Shown piece by piece: positions 35,669 to 43,865 of a stretch of 64,000 nucleotides of DNA. This DNA is from Ectopseudomonas toyotomiensis (GTDB lineage Bacteria; Pseudomonadota; Gammaproteobacteria; Pseudomonadales; Pseudomonadaceae). The position numbers were made by a program, and so were the translations under genes. The notes under the pieces are model-generated. The model did no database searches. It was not told where the DNA came from and was given only the letters and a program-made list of their open reading frames with translations. The stretch lies in NCBI RefSeq assembly GCF_900115695.1, contig NZ_FOXK01000001.1, positions 372,001 to 436,000 of the forward strand, read 5' to 3'. The first letter of the stretch is position 1, and the number at the start of each line of letters is the position of its first letter.

Positions 35669-35703
35669 TATACAAGAACTTATACAAAATTCATTTTTGT
35701 ACA
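35669..35703 (-). promoter_or_regulatory. Promoter/operator of the photolyase operon with repeated T(A/G)TACA hexamers
   Basis: Plus-strand hexamers TATACA at 35669-35674, TATACA at 35681-35686 and TGTACA at 35698-35703 lie in an AT-rich block. On the operon's own strand the last two read TGTACA-N11-TGTATA. Light-responsive MerR-type LitR regulators of Pseudomonas are, as I recall, reported to bind paired T(G/A)TACA and TGTA(C/T)A hexamers spaced by about 12 nt and to control photolyase genes. The spacing here is 11, so the match is approximate. The site is 24-58 nt upstream of the first start codon. Confidence 0.5.
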
Positions 35704-35724
35704 ATAAAGAAAAAGCTCAAGCCC

Positions 35725-35758
35725 AAAAAGCAAAACGCCCGTCACGTTCGGACGGGCG
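35725..35758 (-). terminator. Rho-independent terminator after the UPF0114 gene
   Basis: Read on the minus strand, CGCCCGTC and GACGGGCG (35736-35758) form an 8-bp stem followed by TTTTGCTTTTT. It starts about 20 nt after the stop of the UPF0114 gene. Confidence 0.85.
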
Positions 35759-35777
35759 GTTGTGAAGCGGTCTCGGG

Positions 35778-36269
35778 TCAGTCGTGCTTGGTGACCTTGT
35801 CCAGATAGCCCATGGCGAAGGCCGAGCCAACGAACGTCAGGTGAATGATCACGTACCATTTCAGGTACTCCAGATCGTAGTTCTTCGCATCCATGAACAC
35901 CTTGAGCAGGTGGATGGACGAAATCGCCACGATGGACGCCGCCACTTTCATCTTCAGCGAACTGGAATCCATCTTGCCAAGCCAGCTGAGCTTCTCGGTG
36001 CCTTCGTGAATATCCAGACGCGAAACGAAGTTCTCGTAGCCGGACAGCATCACCATCACCAGCAGCCCGCCGACCAGGGCCATGTCGATCAGCGACAGGA
36101 GCTTCAGGATCACGTCGGCTTCGGCCAGGGAAAAGATCTGCGGCAGGATGTGGTAAAGCTCCTGGAAGAACTTGACCGACAATGCCAGCACGGCGAGAGA
36201 AAGACCGAAGTAGATCGGCGCCAGCAACCAGCGCGATGCGTACATGGTGTTTTCGATGAAGCGTTCCAT
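35778..36269 (-). CDS. UPF0114 (YqhA) family inner membrane protein
   Basis: 163 residues from the ATG at 36269, chosen because conservation starts with '[24 protein letters not shown]'; a longer frame upstream is unconserved. There are four predicted membrane helices at about 12-32, 55-75, 100-125 and 135-155. The central cytoplasmic-type motif '[46 protein letters not shown]' is the UPF0114 signature. The function is unknown. In P. aeruginosa the same family lies near fklB and the Lon-related protease. Confidence 0.9.
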   Translation of the reverse strand: MERFIENTMYASRWLLAPIYFGLSLAVLALSVKFFQELYHILPQIFSLAEADVILKLLSLIDMALVGGLLVMVMLSGYENFVSRLDIHEGTEKLSWLGKMDSSSLKMKVAASIVAISSIHLLKVFMDAKNYDLEYLKWYVIIHLTFVGSAFAMGYLDKVTKHD

Positions 36270-36408
36270 GGAGAACTCACTGAGGGAGGGAAAATCGCGG
36301 CGAGTATACCCATCGCCCAGCATCAGCAGAAGATGCCCGCCCCACTGTGGATAACCACAGCCCTGCAGTCTCGCTCAGTTGGCCCTGGCGCGCCTTGCTT
36401 CAGGCGTT

Positions 36409-36762
36409 TCAGCTCTGCCCGTCAGTCTCGGGCCGCCGCTGAAATGCACCGCCATGGCTGTGGCGTTCGCCGTTGACACGACGCAACTCGGCCTGCAGAT
36501 GCAGACACCAGATCGGCGGTTCGCAGCATTCTACGTAGCCTTGCAGGGCCAGGCTCTCGGCAATCGCCGTAAGTGCCCCTTCAGCGACAGAAGGCCCATA
36601 GAACGGGCCCTGAGCCTTGATAGCCGAAGGCTGTGCTCCCGACATACCGGCAGCGCAAAGCAGTGTCCAACGTCCGTTGTCTCCTGCCAGCGGCTTGATC
36701 ACGCACTCGATGCGGGTGACCAGGCCCAGGCATTGACGGGTGAGGCAGAGGCTGCGCGACAT
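36409..36762 (-). CDS. Conserved hypothetical protein (PA4573-like)
   Basis: 117 residues from the ATG at 36762. The frame is open further upstream, but 'MSRSLCLTRQCLGLVTRIECVIKPL' looks like a genuine start. It is Cys-rich (nine or so, including 'VECCEPPIWCLHLQ') with no signal peptide. I recognise no domain. Position and size fit the hypothetical gene in this P. aeruginosa neighbourhood. It lies in a 660-nt interval between the UPF0114 and protease genes that otherwise holds only short repeats and DnaA-box-like 9-mers. Confidence 0.6.
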   Translation of the reverse strand: MSRSLCLTRQCLGLVTRIECVIKPLAGDNGRWTLLCAAGMSGAQPSAIKAQGPFYGPSVAEGALTAIAESLALQGYVECCEPPIWCLHLQAELRRVNGERHSHGGAFQRRPETDGQS

Positions 36763-36829
36763 GGCGGCGACCCTCGCGGAATCCAGGCTCCAGCCTACAC
36801 CCCGAGTGGTCGCACTGTGAAGGCCAAAG

Positions 36830-36852
36830 TTATCCACGCAATCTGTGGATAA
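36830..36852. repeat. Inverted pair of DnaA-box-like 9-mers
   Basis: TTATCCACG (36830-36838) and TGTGGATAA (36844-36852, a perfect DnaA box on the minus strand) face each other across 5 nt. A third box, TGTGGATAA, is at 36346-36354. They flank the hypothetical gene at 36409-36762. They may bind DnaA or form a simple hairpin; there is no AT-rich unwinding region or origin gene set, so this is not an origin. Confidence 0.5.
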
Positions 36853-36928
36853 CTCTGTGCATGAGGCGTGAGCAAGAATGCCTGCGCGCTTTGTCCCGGG
36901 CAATCCGGGACAATCGTGCAAGATATGA

Positions 36929-39412
36929 TCAGCTCGCCGCGCCCTCACCCTCGCCTTTCTTGCGCCGTGGTGCCTTGGCCGGTTTCGCCGCTGCCGCTTC
37001 GGCTTTCGCCTTGTCGGCGTCGGCCGGTTTGGGCTCTTCTTCCAGCCCGATCTCGGCGATATCGCGCAAACGCTCGACCACACGGGCGTTGACGCTGCCT
37101 TTGGGGAAGCGACCCTTTTCGTCCGGGTGCCCGGCCGCCTCGCCGACCAGCAAGCTCAACGCTTCGTCGACATGGCGCACGGCATAGACGTTGAACTGGC
37201 CGGCACGCACCGCATGCAATACGCGGTCATCGAGCATCAGGTTGGCGACGTTGGAGTGCGGGATGATCACCCCCTGCTCACCAGTCAGGCCGCGCGCCTC
37301 GCACAGGCGGAAGAAGCCTTCGATCTTCTCGTTGACGCCGCCGACCGCCTGCACCTCGCCGAACTGGTTGATCGACCCGGTGATGGCGAAGCACTGCTTG
37401 AGCGGCGTGCGCGACAACGCCGAGATCAGCGTGCACACCTCGCCGAGCGAGGCGCTATCGCCATCAACGTAACCGTAGGACTGTTCCAGGGCGATACTGG
37501 CGGAAATCTCCAGCGGGAATTCCTGGGCGTAGCGGCTGCCGAGAAAGCCGGTGAGGATCATCACCCCCTTGGAGTGGATCGGCTGGCCAAGGCTGACTTC
37601 ACGCTCGATGTCGACGATGCCGCTGCCGCCCGGATAGACGGTGGCGGAAATCCGCGCCGGTACACCGAAGGCCGAGTCACCGACCTCCAGCACGGTCAGA
37701 CCGTTGCACTTGCCGACAGCGGCACCGCAGGTGTCGATAAGGATGATGCCGGCCAGCATGTCGTCGATGATCCGCGCCGACACGCGTCCGGTACGCGTGG
37801 CCTTGGCCTTGAGCGCGCGCTCGATATGGCCGACGTCGGTGATGCTTTCCCCGGCAAGCTGGCGAATGAAGTCGGCCTCGCTGACCAGCTGGAACAGGTC
37901 ACCAATGCGCGCTGACAGGCGTCCCTGGTGCTCGGCCAGACGCGCGCTGTGAGTGGCCAGGCGCGCCACCGCGGCGCCGGTCAAGGGCGCCATGCCCTCT
38001 TCCGAGGTACGCGTTTTCATCAGTTGCGCGAATTGCTCAAGACTTTCTTCGGCAAGCGGGATGTCCTCGTCGAAGTCGACCAGTACGCGGAACATTTCCT
38101 GGAAGTCCGGATCGGCGTCCTGCAGCGCGTAGTAGAGCTGACGCGAGCCGATGATGATGACTTTCAGCTGCAGCGGAATGACCTGCGGGTTGAGCGTGAC
38201 TGTCGCGATGCGGCCGAGGTCGCCCAGCGGCGACTCCATCTTCAACTGGCGCGAATGCAGGGCACGCTTGAGCGCTTCCCAGACGAAGGGCTCGCTGAGC
38301 AGTTTTTCCGCCTCGACCACCAGGTAGCCACCGTTGGCGCGGTGCAACGCCCCGGGGCGCAGCTGACGATAGCTGGTGTACAGCGCGCCCTGATCGGAGC
38401 TGTACTCGATGCGGCCGAACAGGTTGTCGTAAGTCGGGTGCGACTCGAACACCACCGGTGCACCGCCATTGGCGTGGTGACCGACCACCAGGCTCGGACA
38501 GTACATTTCCTCCAGCAACTTGCGCAGTTGCGGGTCGGCCTTGTCGACATCCACCAGTTGCTCGACGGCGGTTTTCAGCAGGTTGATCTGCATGGCCTGC
38601 AGATAGGCGCAGACGCCGGCGTTTTCCGCGTATTTCTCCGACAATGGCGCCAGCAATGGCTGCAACGCGACGGTGATGGTCTCTTCATTGAGTTGACGCA
38701 GCAGGTTGCTCGACTCGCGCTTCCACTGCGGCAGGCTGGCCAGCTCCTCGTTCAAGCGCTCTTCCAGCGCGGCGATATCGGCATGGAAACGCTCGCGCTC
38801 GGCCTCCGGCAGCTGAGCGAACTCGGCTTCGTCCAGCGCCTTGCCGTCAGCCATCGGGGTAAAGGCGATATTGGTGCTGTCGCGGTACAGGGCCACGCCC
38901 TTCTCCAACGACAGCTTCTCGATCACGTCCAGCGCCTGGTCGTAGCGCTTGTTGAAGCTGCGATCGATGGCGCTTTTCTTCTGCTGGTAGGTCGGCGTTT
39001 CGAACACCGCCGGGAAGGTGGCCAGCAGATTGTCGATCAACTGGTTGATATCGGCGATGAAAGCACTCGCGGTGCCGGCTGGCAGCTCCAGCGCGCGCGG
39101 CTCGCGCGGCTCGTCGAAATGATTGACGTAGACCCGGTCGGCCGGCGTCTCCATGCGCTTGGCTTCGGCCTTGAGGTAGCGCTGCACGAAGGAAAAACGT
39201 CCGGTACCGGGCTCGCCCATGACGAACACGTTGTAGCCGGGGCGCGGCATGGCCACGCCGAACTGCAGGGCCTCGACCGCGCGGGCCTGGCCCAGTACGC
39301 CGCGGAAGGGTTCGAGATCATCGGTACTGCTGAAGTTGAACTGCTCGGGGGCGAAGGGGCGGGTCAGTGAGTCGGGGGCAAGGCGCAAAGCATCGAGGCT
39401 ACGCTTGGACAT
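36929..39412 (-). CDS. Lon-related AAA+ ATP-dependent protease (YcbZ/LonB type)
   Basis: 827 residues. 'FRGVLGQARAVEALQFGVAMPRPGYNVFVMGEPGTGR' holds a Walker A-like loop and a LonB-type start. A long inserted helical region (about 160-290) follows, then the Walker B-like region and a C-terminal Lon peptidase domain: Ser in 'YVDGDSASLGEVCTLISALS' and Lys in 'GGVNEKIEGFFRLC'. The C-terminus is a Lys/Ala/Pro-rich basic tail ('KAKAEAAAAKPAKAPRRKKGEG') that might bind nucleic acid. It matches PA4576-type proteins of Pseudomonas. Substrates are unknown. Confidence 0.9.
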   Translation of the reverse strand: MSKRSLDALRLAPDSLTRPFAPEQFNFSSTDDLEPFRGVLGQARAVEALQFGVAMPRPGYNVFVMGEPGTGRFSFVQRYLKAEAKRMETPADRVYVNHFDEPREPRALELPAGTASAFIADINQLIDNLLATFPAVFETPTYQQKKSAIDRSFNKRYDQALDVIEKLSLEKGVALYRDSTNIAFTPMADGKALDEAEFAQLPEAERERFHADIAALEERLNEELASLPQWKRESSNLLRQLNEETITVALQPLLAPLSEKYAENAGVCAYLQAMQINLLKTAVEQLVDVDKADPQLRKLLEEMYCPSLVVGHHANGGAPVVFESHPTYDNLFGRIEYSSDQGALYTSYRQLRPGALHRANGGYLVVEAEKLLSEPFVWEALKRALHSRQLKMESPLGDLGRIATVTLNPQVIPLQLKVIIIGSRQLYYALQDADPDFQEMFRVLVDFDEDIPLAEESLEQFAQLMKTRTSEEGMAPLTGAAVARLATHSARLAEHQGRLSARIGDLFQLVSEADFIRQLAGESITDVGHIERALKAKATRTGRVSARIIDDMLAGIILIDTCGAAVGKCNGLTVLEVGDSAFGVPARISATVYPGGSGIVDIEREVSLGQPIHSKGVMILTGFLGSRYAQEFPLEISASIALEQSYGYVDGDSASLGEVCTLISALSRTPLKQCFAITGSINQFGEVQAVGGVNEKIEGFFRLCEARGLTGEQGVIIPHSNVANLMLDDRVLHAVRAGQFNVYAVRHVDEALSLLVGEAAGHPDEKGRFPKGSVNARVVERLRDIAEIGLEEEPKPADADKAKAEAAAAKPAKAPRRKKGEGEGAAS

Positions 39413-39595
39413 TGGCGATCCTTATAGCGGGCGGAAGTTTCCGCAAAACATGGGGTGATTCTGGGCCTGTGGCGCGAAAGGGATCAAGGCTTGATTCATG
39501 GCAATACGCTAAATCGGGTCTGCGATAAGCTTTCATGCATTCCTCTACAAGGCCTGCGGCCGCGACGGGTAGCACCACAATCGGGAGCCTTGCCT

Positions 39596-41236
39596 ATGAG
39601 TGCCTTTCAGGAAATCGCCGCCCTGCTCAGCCTGTCTGCCCTGCTGGGCATGCTCGCCGTACGGCTGCGCCAGCCACTGATCATCGCCTACATCCTGGTC
39701 GGTATCATCGCCGGCCCAGCCGCGATGAATCTGGCCGGTGATCACAGCTCGATCAGCCTGCTGTCGGAAATCGGCATCACGGTGCTGTTGTTCGTCGTCG
39801 GCCTCAAGCTGGACATGCACCTGGTGCGCACCCTGGGCGCCGTCGCCCTGGCCACCGGCCTGGGGCAACTGAGCTTCACCATCATCGCCGGCCTGGTCCT
39901 GTGCCGCCTGCTCGGCCTGGACTGGGTCAGCGCCGGTTACGTGGCCGTGGCGCTGACATTCTCCAGCACCATCATCATCGTCAAGCTGCTGTCGGACAAA
40001 GGCGAGATCGACTCGCTGCACGGGCGTATCGCCATGGGTTTTCTCATCGTGCAGGACATCGCCGTGGTGCTGGCCATGCTGGTCATCAGCCTGTATCAAC
40101 CGGCCGGCAGCGAAAAGATTGGCTTGCCGCCACCGGCCTTGCTCGGCACGCTGCTGGCCAGCCTTGTGCTGCTCTACCTGTTGGTGCGCTTCGCCCTGCC
40201 GCGCCTGCTGGCGCCCATGGCCCGCTCGCCGGAATTGCTGATGCTGGTGGCGATCGCCTGGGGTACGCTGCTGGCCGGCGGCGCCGAGGCACTGGGGCTG
40301 TCCAAGGAACTGGGCGCATTCATCGCCGGCTTCTGCCTGGCGTCGACGCCACTGCGTGAAGCCATCGCCAGCCGCCTGACCAGTCTGCGTGATTTCCTTC
40401 TGCTGTTCTTCTTCCTGCACCTGGGCATTCAGCTGGACTTCTCCTACCTGCACCAGCAGATCGGCAGCGCTATGCTGCTGTCGCTATTCGTGCTGATCGG
40501 CAACCCGTTGATCGTCATGGCCATCATGGGCGCGATGGGCTATCGCAAGCGCACCGGCTTCATGGCCGGGCTGACCGTGGCGCAGATCAGCGAGTTCTCC
40601 ATCATCTTCGTCGCCATGGGCATCAGCCTCGGCCATGTAGGCAGCGCGGCACTGGGGTTGACCACCCTGGTGGGGATCATCACCATCACGCTGTCCACCT
40701 ACATGATTCTTTACTCGCAGCCGCTGTTCGAGCGCCTGTCGCCCTGGCTCGGGATATTCGAGCGGCGCGTCGCCCACCGCGAAAACGCCCAAGACAATGC
40801 CCCGGACCAGACCCAGGTCGAGGTCATCGTCTACGGACTGGGTCGCTACGGCCGCCAACTGGCGCATCGTCTGCAGGACGGTGGCTTACGCGTGCTGGGC
40901 GTGGACTTCGACCCGCAGGCGCTGGCCAGCGCCCGCCGAGCAGGCCTGGCGGTGTGCTATGGCGATGCCGAAGACGCCGACTTCATCGCCCATCTACCCT
41001 TGCAACAGGCGCGGGCGCTGGTCAGCACCATCCCGCAGCGCGAGGTCAATGCGCTGCTATTGCGCGCTGCACGAAGCGCCGGCTTCCGCGGCAGCGTGAC
41101 CCTCAGCGCCTTCCGCGAAGGCGATCTGGAAGCCTTTACACGCGCCGGCGCCGCCAGCGTCCTGCAGCCCTATATCGATGCCGCCGACTCAGCCGCCCGG
41201 CGCCTGCTGCAAGAAGTGGAGCAACCGCTCAGTTGA
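39596..41236 (+). CDS. CPA2-family cation/proton antiporter with TrkA-N domain (Kef-like)
   Basis: 546 residues from the ATG at 39596 (GGGAG ribosome site). Residues about 1-380 form 12-13 membrane segments of a Kef/NhaA-like antiporter, with 'LIIAYILVGIIAGPAAM', 'TFSSTIIIVKLLSDKGEIDSLHGRIAMGFLIVQDIAVVL' and 'LGAFIAGFCLAS'. Residues about 415-546 form a TrkA-N nucleotide-binding domain with 'VIVYGLGRYGRQLAHRL' and 'YGDAEDADFI'. The likely function is K+ or Na+ efflux coupled to H+ and gated by nucleotide. The C-terminus overlaps the convergent zinc-finger gene by 8 nt. Confidence 0.9.
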   Translation: MSAFQEIAALLSLSALLGMLAVRLRQPLIIAYILVGIIAGPAAMNLAGDHSSISLLSEIGITVLLFVVGLKLDMHLVRTLGAVALATGLGQLSFTIIAGLVLCRLLGLDWVSAGYVAVALTFSSTIIIVKLLSDKGEIDSLHGRIAMGFLIVQDIAVVLAMLVISLYQPAGSEKIGLPPPALLGTLLASLVLLYLLVRFALPRLLAPMARSPELLMLVAIAWGTLLAGGAEALGLSKELGAFIAGFCLASTPLREAIASRLTSLRDFLLLFFFLHLGIQLDFSYLHQQIGSAMLLSLFVLIGNPLIVMAIMGAMGYRKRTGFMAGLTVAQISEFSIIFVAMGISLGHVGSAALGLTTLVGIITITLSTYMILYSQPLFERLSPWLGIFERRVAHRENAQDNAPDQTQVEVIVYGLGRYGRQLAHRLQDGGLRVLGVDFDPQALASARRAGLAVCYGDAEDADFIAHLPLQQARALVSTIPQREVNALLLRAARSAGFRGSVTLSAFREGDLEAFTRAGAASVLQPYIDAADSAARRLLQEVEQPLS

Positions 41237-41540
41237 ACTGCGCACAGCCCAGGCAGTATTCGGCAACCGGCAGGGCTGCCAGGCGCGCCGCTTCGATCGG
41301 CTCGCCACAACACAGACACTCGCCATAACGCCCTTCGGCCAGGCGCTGCTGCGCCTGGCGCACCAGCAGCAAGCCATGTTCGGCCTCGGCCAGCAGGGCT
41401 TCGAGCACTTCGTCGTTCTGCCGCTGCTGCGCCTGCTCGGCGAAATCCGCCGAATGGCTGCGCCCCAGATCGCGGCGAATCGCCTCGGCTCGGGTGGTGT
41501 AGTCATGCAGCAGAGCGTCCAGCACATCACGGTGAGCCAT
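41229..41540 (-). CDS. TraR/DksA-family C4 zinc-finger protein
   Basis: 103 residues from the ATG at 41540 (AGGAG upstream); a TTG two codons earlier is also in frame. A coiled-coil helical part (about 1-70) precedes the zinc finger 'GECLCCGEPIEAARLAALPVAEYCLGC', with Cys-x2-Cys pairs. The coiled-coil tip lacks the DxxDxA motif that DksA uses to reach the RNA polymerase active site, so full DksA activity is uncertain. It probably acts on RNA polymerase through the secondary channel. Confidence 0.85.
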   Translation of the reverse strand: MAHRDVLDALLHDYTTRAEAIRRDLGRSHSADFAEQAQQRQNDEVLEALLAEAEHGLLLVRQAQQRLAEGRYGECLCCGEPIEAARLAALPVAEYCLGCAQFN

Positions 41541-41682
41541 GAGCAATCTCCTAGCGTTGAAGAACGCTCAGTGTGATACCCCGCGCGAAAACCGTGACTG
41601 ACGCCGGTCAGCACTTGCGCGAAATGTCTTGTTCGACTGCCTTGACACCAATCGACAGCCTGGCCAAAGCTCGGCCATCGCC

Positions 41683-43536
41683 ATGACCAGAAGAACAGCG
41701 ATCTTGAAACGGATATTCGCCGTCCTTGCCCTGAGCCTCAGTCTTCCCCTGCATGCCGCCACGCTCGCACAACTGGCCAACGACCCCTACTGGATCGCCC
41801 TCGGCCACTACGAGACCGGCAAGTTCGGCGGCTGGCGCAGCTATGTCGATGACGACGATTTCTTTCTCGCAGAAGATGGCGACAGCAACCCTGTGGCCGA
41901 ACTGCAGGCGACCCTGAAGGCCTTGTACCACCCCGTTGAACAGGGCGACCGCCACCCGCAATGCGTTTACCCAGCGCGTACCCGTTGGCTCAAGGCGCAG
42001 CTGCAGCTCGATGACCTGCCCAGCCCCGACTGCGCCGAATACCGAAACTGGTTCGCCGACGTCAATCCGCACAGTACGGTGCTGGTGTTCCCGGCGGCCT
42101 ACCTGAACAGCCCCTCGTCGATGTTCGGCCATACCCTGCTGCGCATCGACCAGCCCGATATAGACAGCCACAACACCGCGCTGCTGAGCTACGCGCTGAA
42201 TTTCGGCGCCTTCATCGAAGGTGACGACAACAGCATTCTCTATGCCTGGCGTGGCCTGATGGGCGGCTACCCCGGCCTGTTCGCCCTGGTGCCTTACCGC
42301 GAGAAGCTCAGCGAGTACAACCGCCTGGAAAACCGCGACCTGTGGGAATATCGGCTGAACCTCACGCCGGAAGAAACCGCGCGCATGGTCGAGCATGTCT
42401 GGGAGCTCAAGCAGATCCGCTTCGACTACTTCTTCTTCGACGAGAACTGCTCCTACCGCCTGCTGGAGCTGCTGGAAATCGCCCGCCCCGGCATCGAGCT
42501 GACCGAATACTTCCCGCTGACTGCCATCCCCACCGACACCGTGCGCGCGGTCAAGGATGCCGGGCTGATCGAACGAATCGACTATCGCCCCTCGCGCGAG
42601 CGCGAACTGCTGGCGCGCGCCGAACCACTCGATAGCGACGAACAGGCGTGGGTCCTGCGCCTCAGCCAAGACCCGACGCTGCTTGATGACAGTGACTTTC
42701 TCACCCAGCCAGCAGAACGCCGCGCGCTGATCCAGGACGCTGCCTTCCGCCTGGTGCGCTACCACGCCAACGATGAAGAACGCAGCAGCAACGCCCAGCG
42801 CAGCTTCCAGTTGCTCGGCGCGATCAATCGCAACCCGCCGCCTCCCCTGGAAGTCGAGCGCCCGCCACTGTCCGAGGAAGGTCACGAGTCGCGCACCTGG
42901 CAACTGGCCGGCGGCAGCCGCGACGATCGTGCCTTCGCCGAGTACGGCCTGCGCATGGCCTACCACGACCTCAACGACAACCTCGATGGCTTCCCCCTCG
43001 GCGCACAGATCGAGATCCTCCAGCTCAAGCTGCGCCAGTACGAGAACAACCACTGGCAACTGCAACGCCTGGACCTGGCCAACATCCGCTCGCTGACTCC
43101 GCGCAATGCCCTGCTGCAGCCGCTGTCCTGGCAGGTTGGCGGCGGCCTGGAGCGGGTGCTCGGCAAAGATGGCGACACCCAGTTGGTCGGCCATATCAGC
43201 GGCGGCGCCGGTGCCACCTGGCAGTTGCACGATGACCTGCTCGGCTTCACCCTCGGCACCGCGCGCCTGGAATACAACGAGGATTTCGCTGCCGTGATCG
43301 CCCCGGCGCTGGGCTTCAACAGCGGGCTGCTGTGGCGCAACCCGTTGGGTAACCTGGCATTGGAGGCAGCCGGCGACTACTTCCACAACGGCGAAGTGCG
43401 CCGACGTCTGTCGCTCAACCAGCAGTGGGAAGTCTCACGCAACCTCGGCCTGCGCCTGATCGCCCAGCGCGAGTTCAGCCAACTGGCCAGCCCGGTCAAC
43501 GAAGTGAAGCTGGAGCTGCGCTGGTATCACTATTGA
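41683..43536 (+). CDS. DUF4105 domain envelope protein
   Basis: 617 residues from the ATG at 41683, which gives a signal peptide (about 1-26, '...SLPLHA|ATLAQL'). The DUF4105 core at about 110-290 has 'PHSTVLVFPAAYLNSPSSMFGHTLLRIDQ' and 'IRFDYFFFDENCSYRLLELLEIARPG'; the conserved His/Cys/Asn motifs 'MFGHT' and 'ENCSY' suggest a papain-like catalytic site. The C-terminal ~250 residues look like a beta-barrel and end in 'LELRWYHY'. It may thus be an outer-membrane protein with a periplasmic enzyme domain. The family has been linked to lipoprotein processing. A small periplasmic protein gene follows. Confidence 0.8.
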   Translation: MTRRTAILKRIFAVLALSLSLPLHAATLAQLANDPYWIALGHYETGKFGGWRSYVDDDDFFLAEDGDSNPVAELQATLKALYHPVEQGDRHPQCVYPARTRWLKAQLQLDDLPSPDCAEYRNWFADVNPHSTVLVFPAAYLNSPSSMFGHTLLRIDQPDIDSHNTALLSYALNFGAFIEGDDNSILYAWRGLMGGYPGLFALVPYREKLSEYNRLENRDLWEYRLNLTPEETARMVEHVWELKQIRFDYFFFDENCSYRLLELLEIARPGIELTEYFPLTAIPTDTVRAVKDAGLIERIDYRPSRERELLARAEPLDSDEQAWVLRLSQDPTLLDDSDFLTQPAERRALIQDAAFRLVRYHANDEERSSNAQRSFQLLGAINRNPPPPLEVERPPLSEEGHESRTWQLAGGSRDDRAFAEYGLRMAYHDLNDNLDGFPLGAQIEILQLKLRQYENNHWQLQRLDLANIRSLTPRNALLQPLSWQVGGGLERVLGKDGDTQLVGHISGGAGATWQLHDDLLGFTLGTARLEYNEDFAAVIAPALGFNSGLLWRNPLGNLALEAAGDYFHNGEVRRRLSLNQQWEVSRNLGLRLIAQREFSQLASPVNEVKLELRWYHY

Positions 43537-43603
43537 TCGAACCAACGCAGTGACGACAGGCTTCTATACTGAAATTCCCGCCACACGTTTCAGGAGAGTC
43601 ATC

Positions 43604-43849
43604 ATGCGTCGCACGCTCATGTTTCTCGCCGCTGCCCTGGTCAGCCTGCCACTATGGGCCATGCATTGCCCGCAGGACATGGCCAAGATCGATGCATTGC
43701 TGCAAAGCGATCCACCTGCCGACCCAGAGGTACTGGCCAAGGTGCAGGAGCTGCGCGCCGAAGGCGAAGCCCTGCATAAGGCCGGCGATCATGCCGAGTC
43801 GGTCAAGGTGCTGGGCGAAGCCCTCGACCTGCTGGCCGCCAGCGAATGA
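43604..43849 (+). CDS. Small periplasmic protein of unknown function
   Basis: 81 residues with a signal peptide (about 1-19, '...VSLPLWA|MHCPQDM'). The mature part is helical with one Cys: 'CPQDMAKIDALLQSDPPADPEVLAKVQELRAEGEALHKAGDHAESVKVLGEAL', split by short turns like a single TPR hairpin. An AGGAGAG ribosome site precedes the ATG. It is 67 nt downstream of the DUF4105 gene and likely co-transcribed. Not assigned to a named family. Confidence 0.75.
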   Translation: MRRTLMFLAAALVSLPLWAMHCPQDMAKIDALLQSDPPADPEVLAKVQELRAEGEALHKAGDHAESVKVLGEALDLLAASE

Positions 43850-43865
43850 ATCACGCTGGGCTCGC

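Noticed and set aside
36346..36852. A replication origin suggested by DnaA boxes
   Set aside because: Only three boxes, no AT-rich unwinding element, and none of the usual dnaA/dnaN/gyrB or rpmH genes.
37928..39370. A 480-residue open frame antisense to the Lon-related protease gene
   Set aside because: Shadow of a real gene with full catalytic motifs on the other strand.
41608..43386. A 592-residue open frame antisense to the DUF4105 gene
   Set aside because: No known motifs; the plus strand has a signal peptide and the DUF4105 core.
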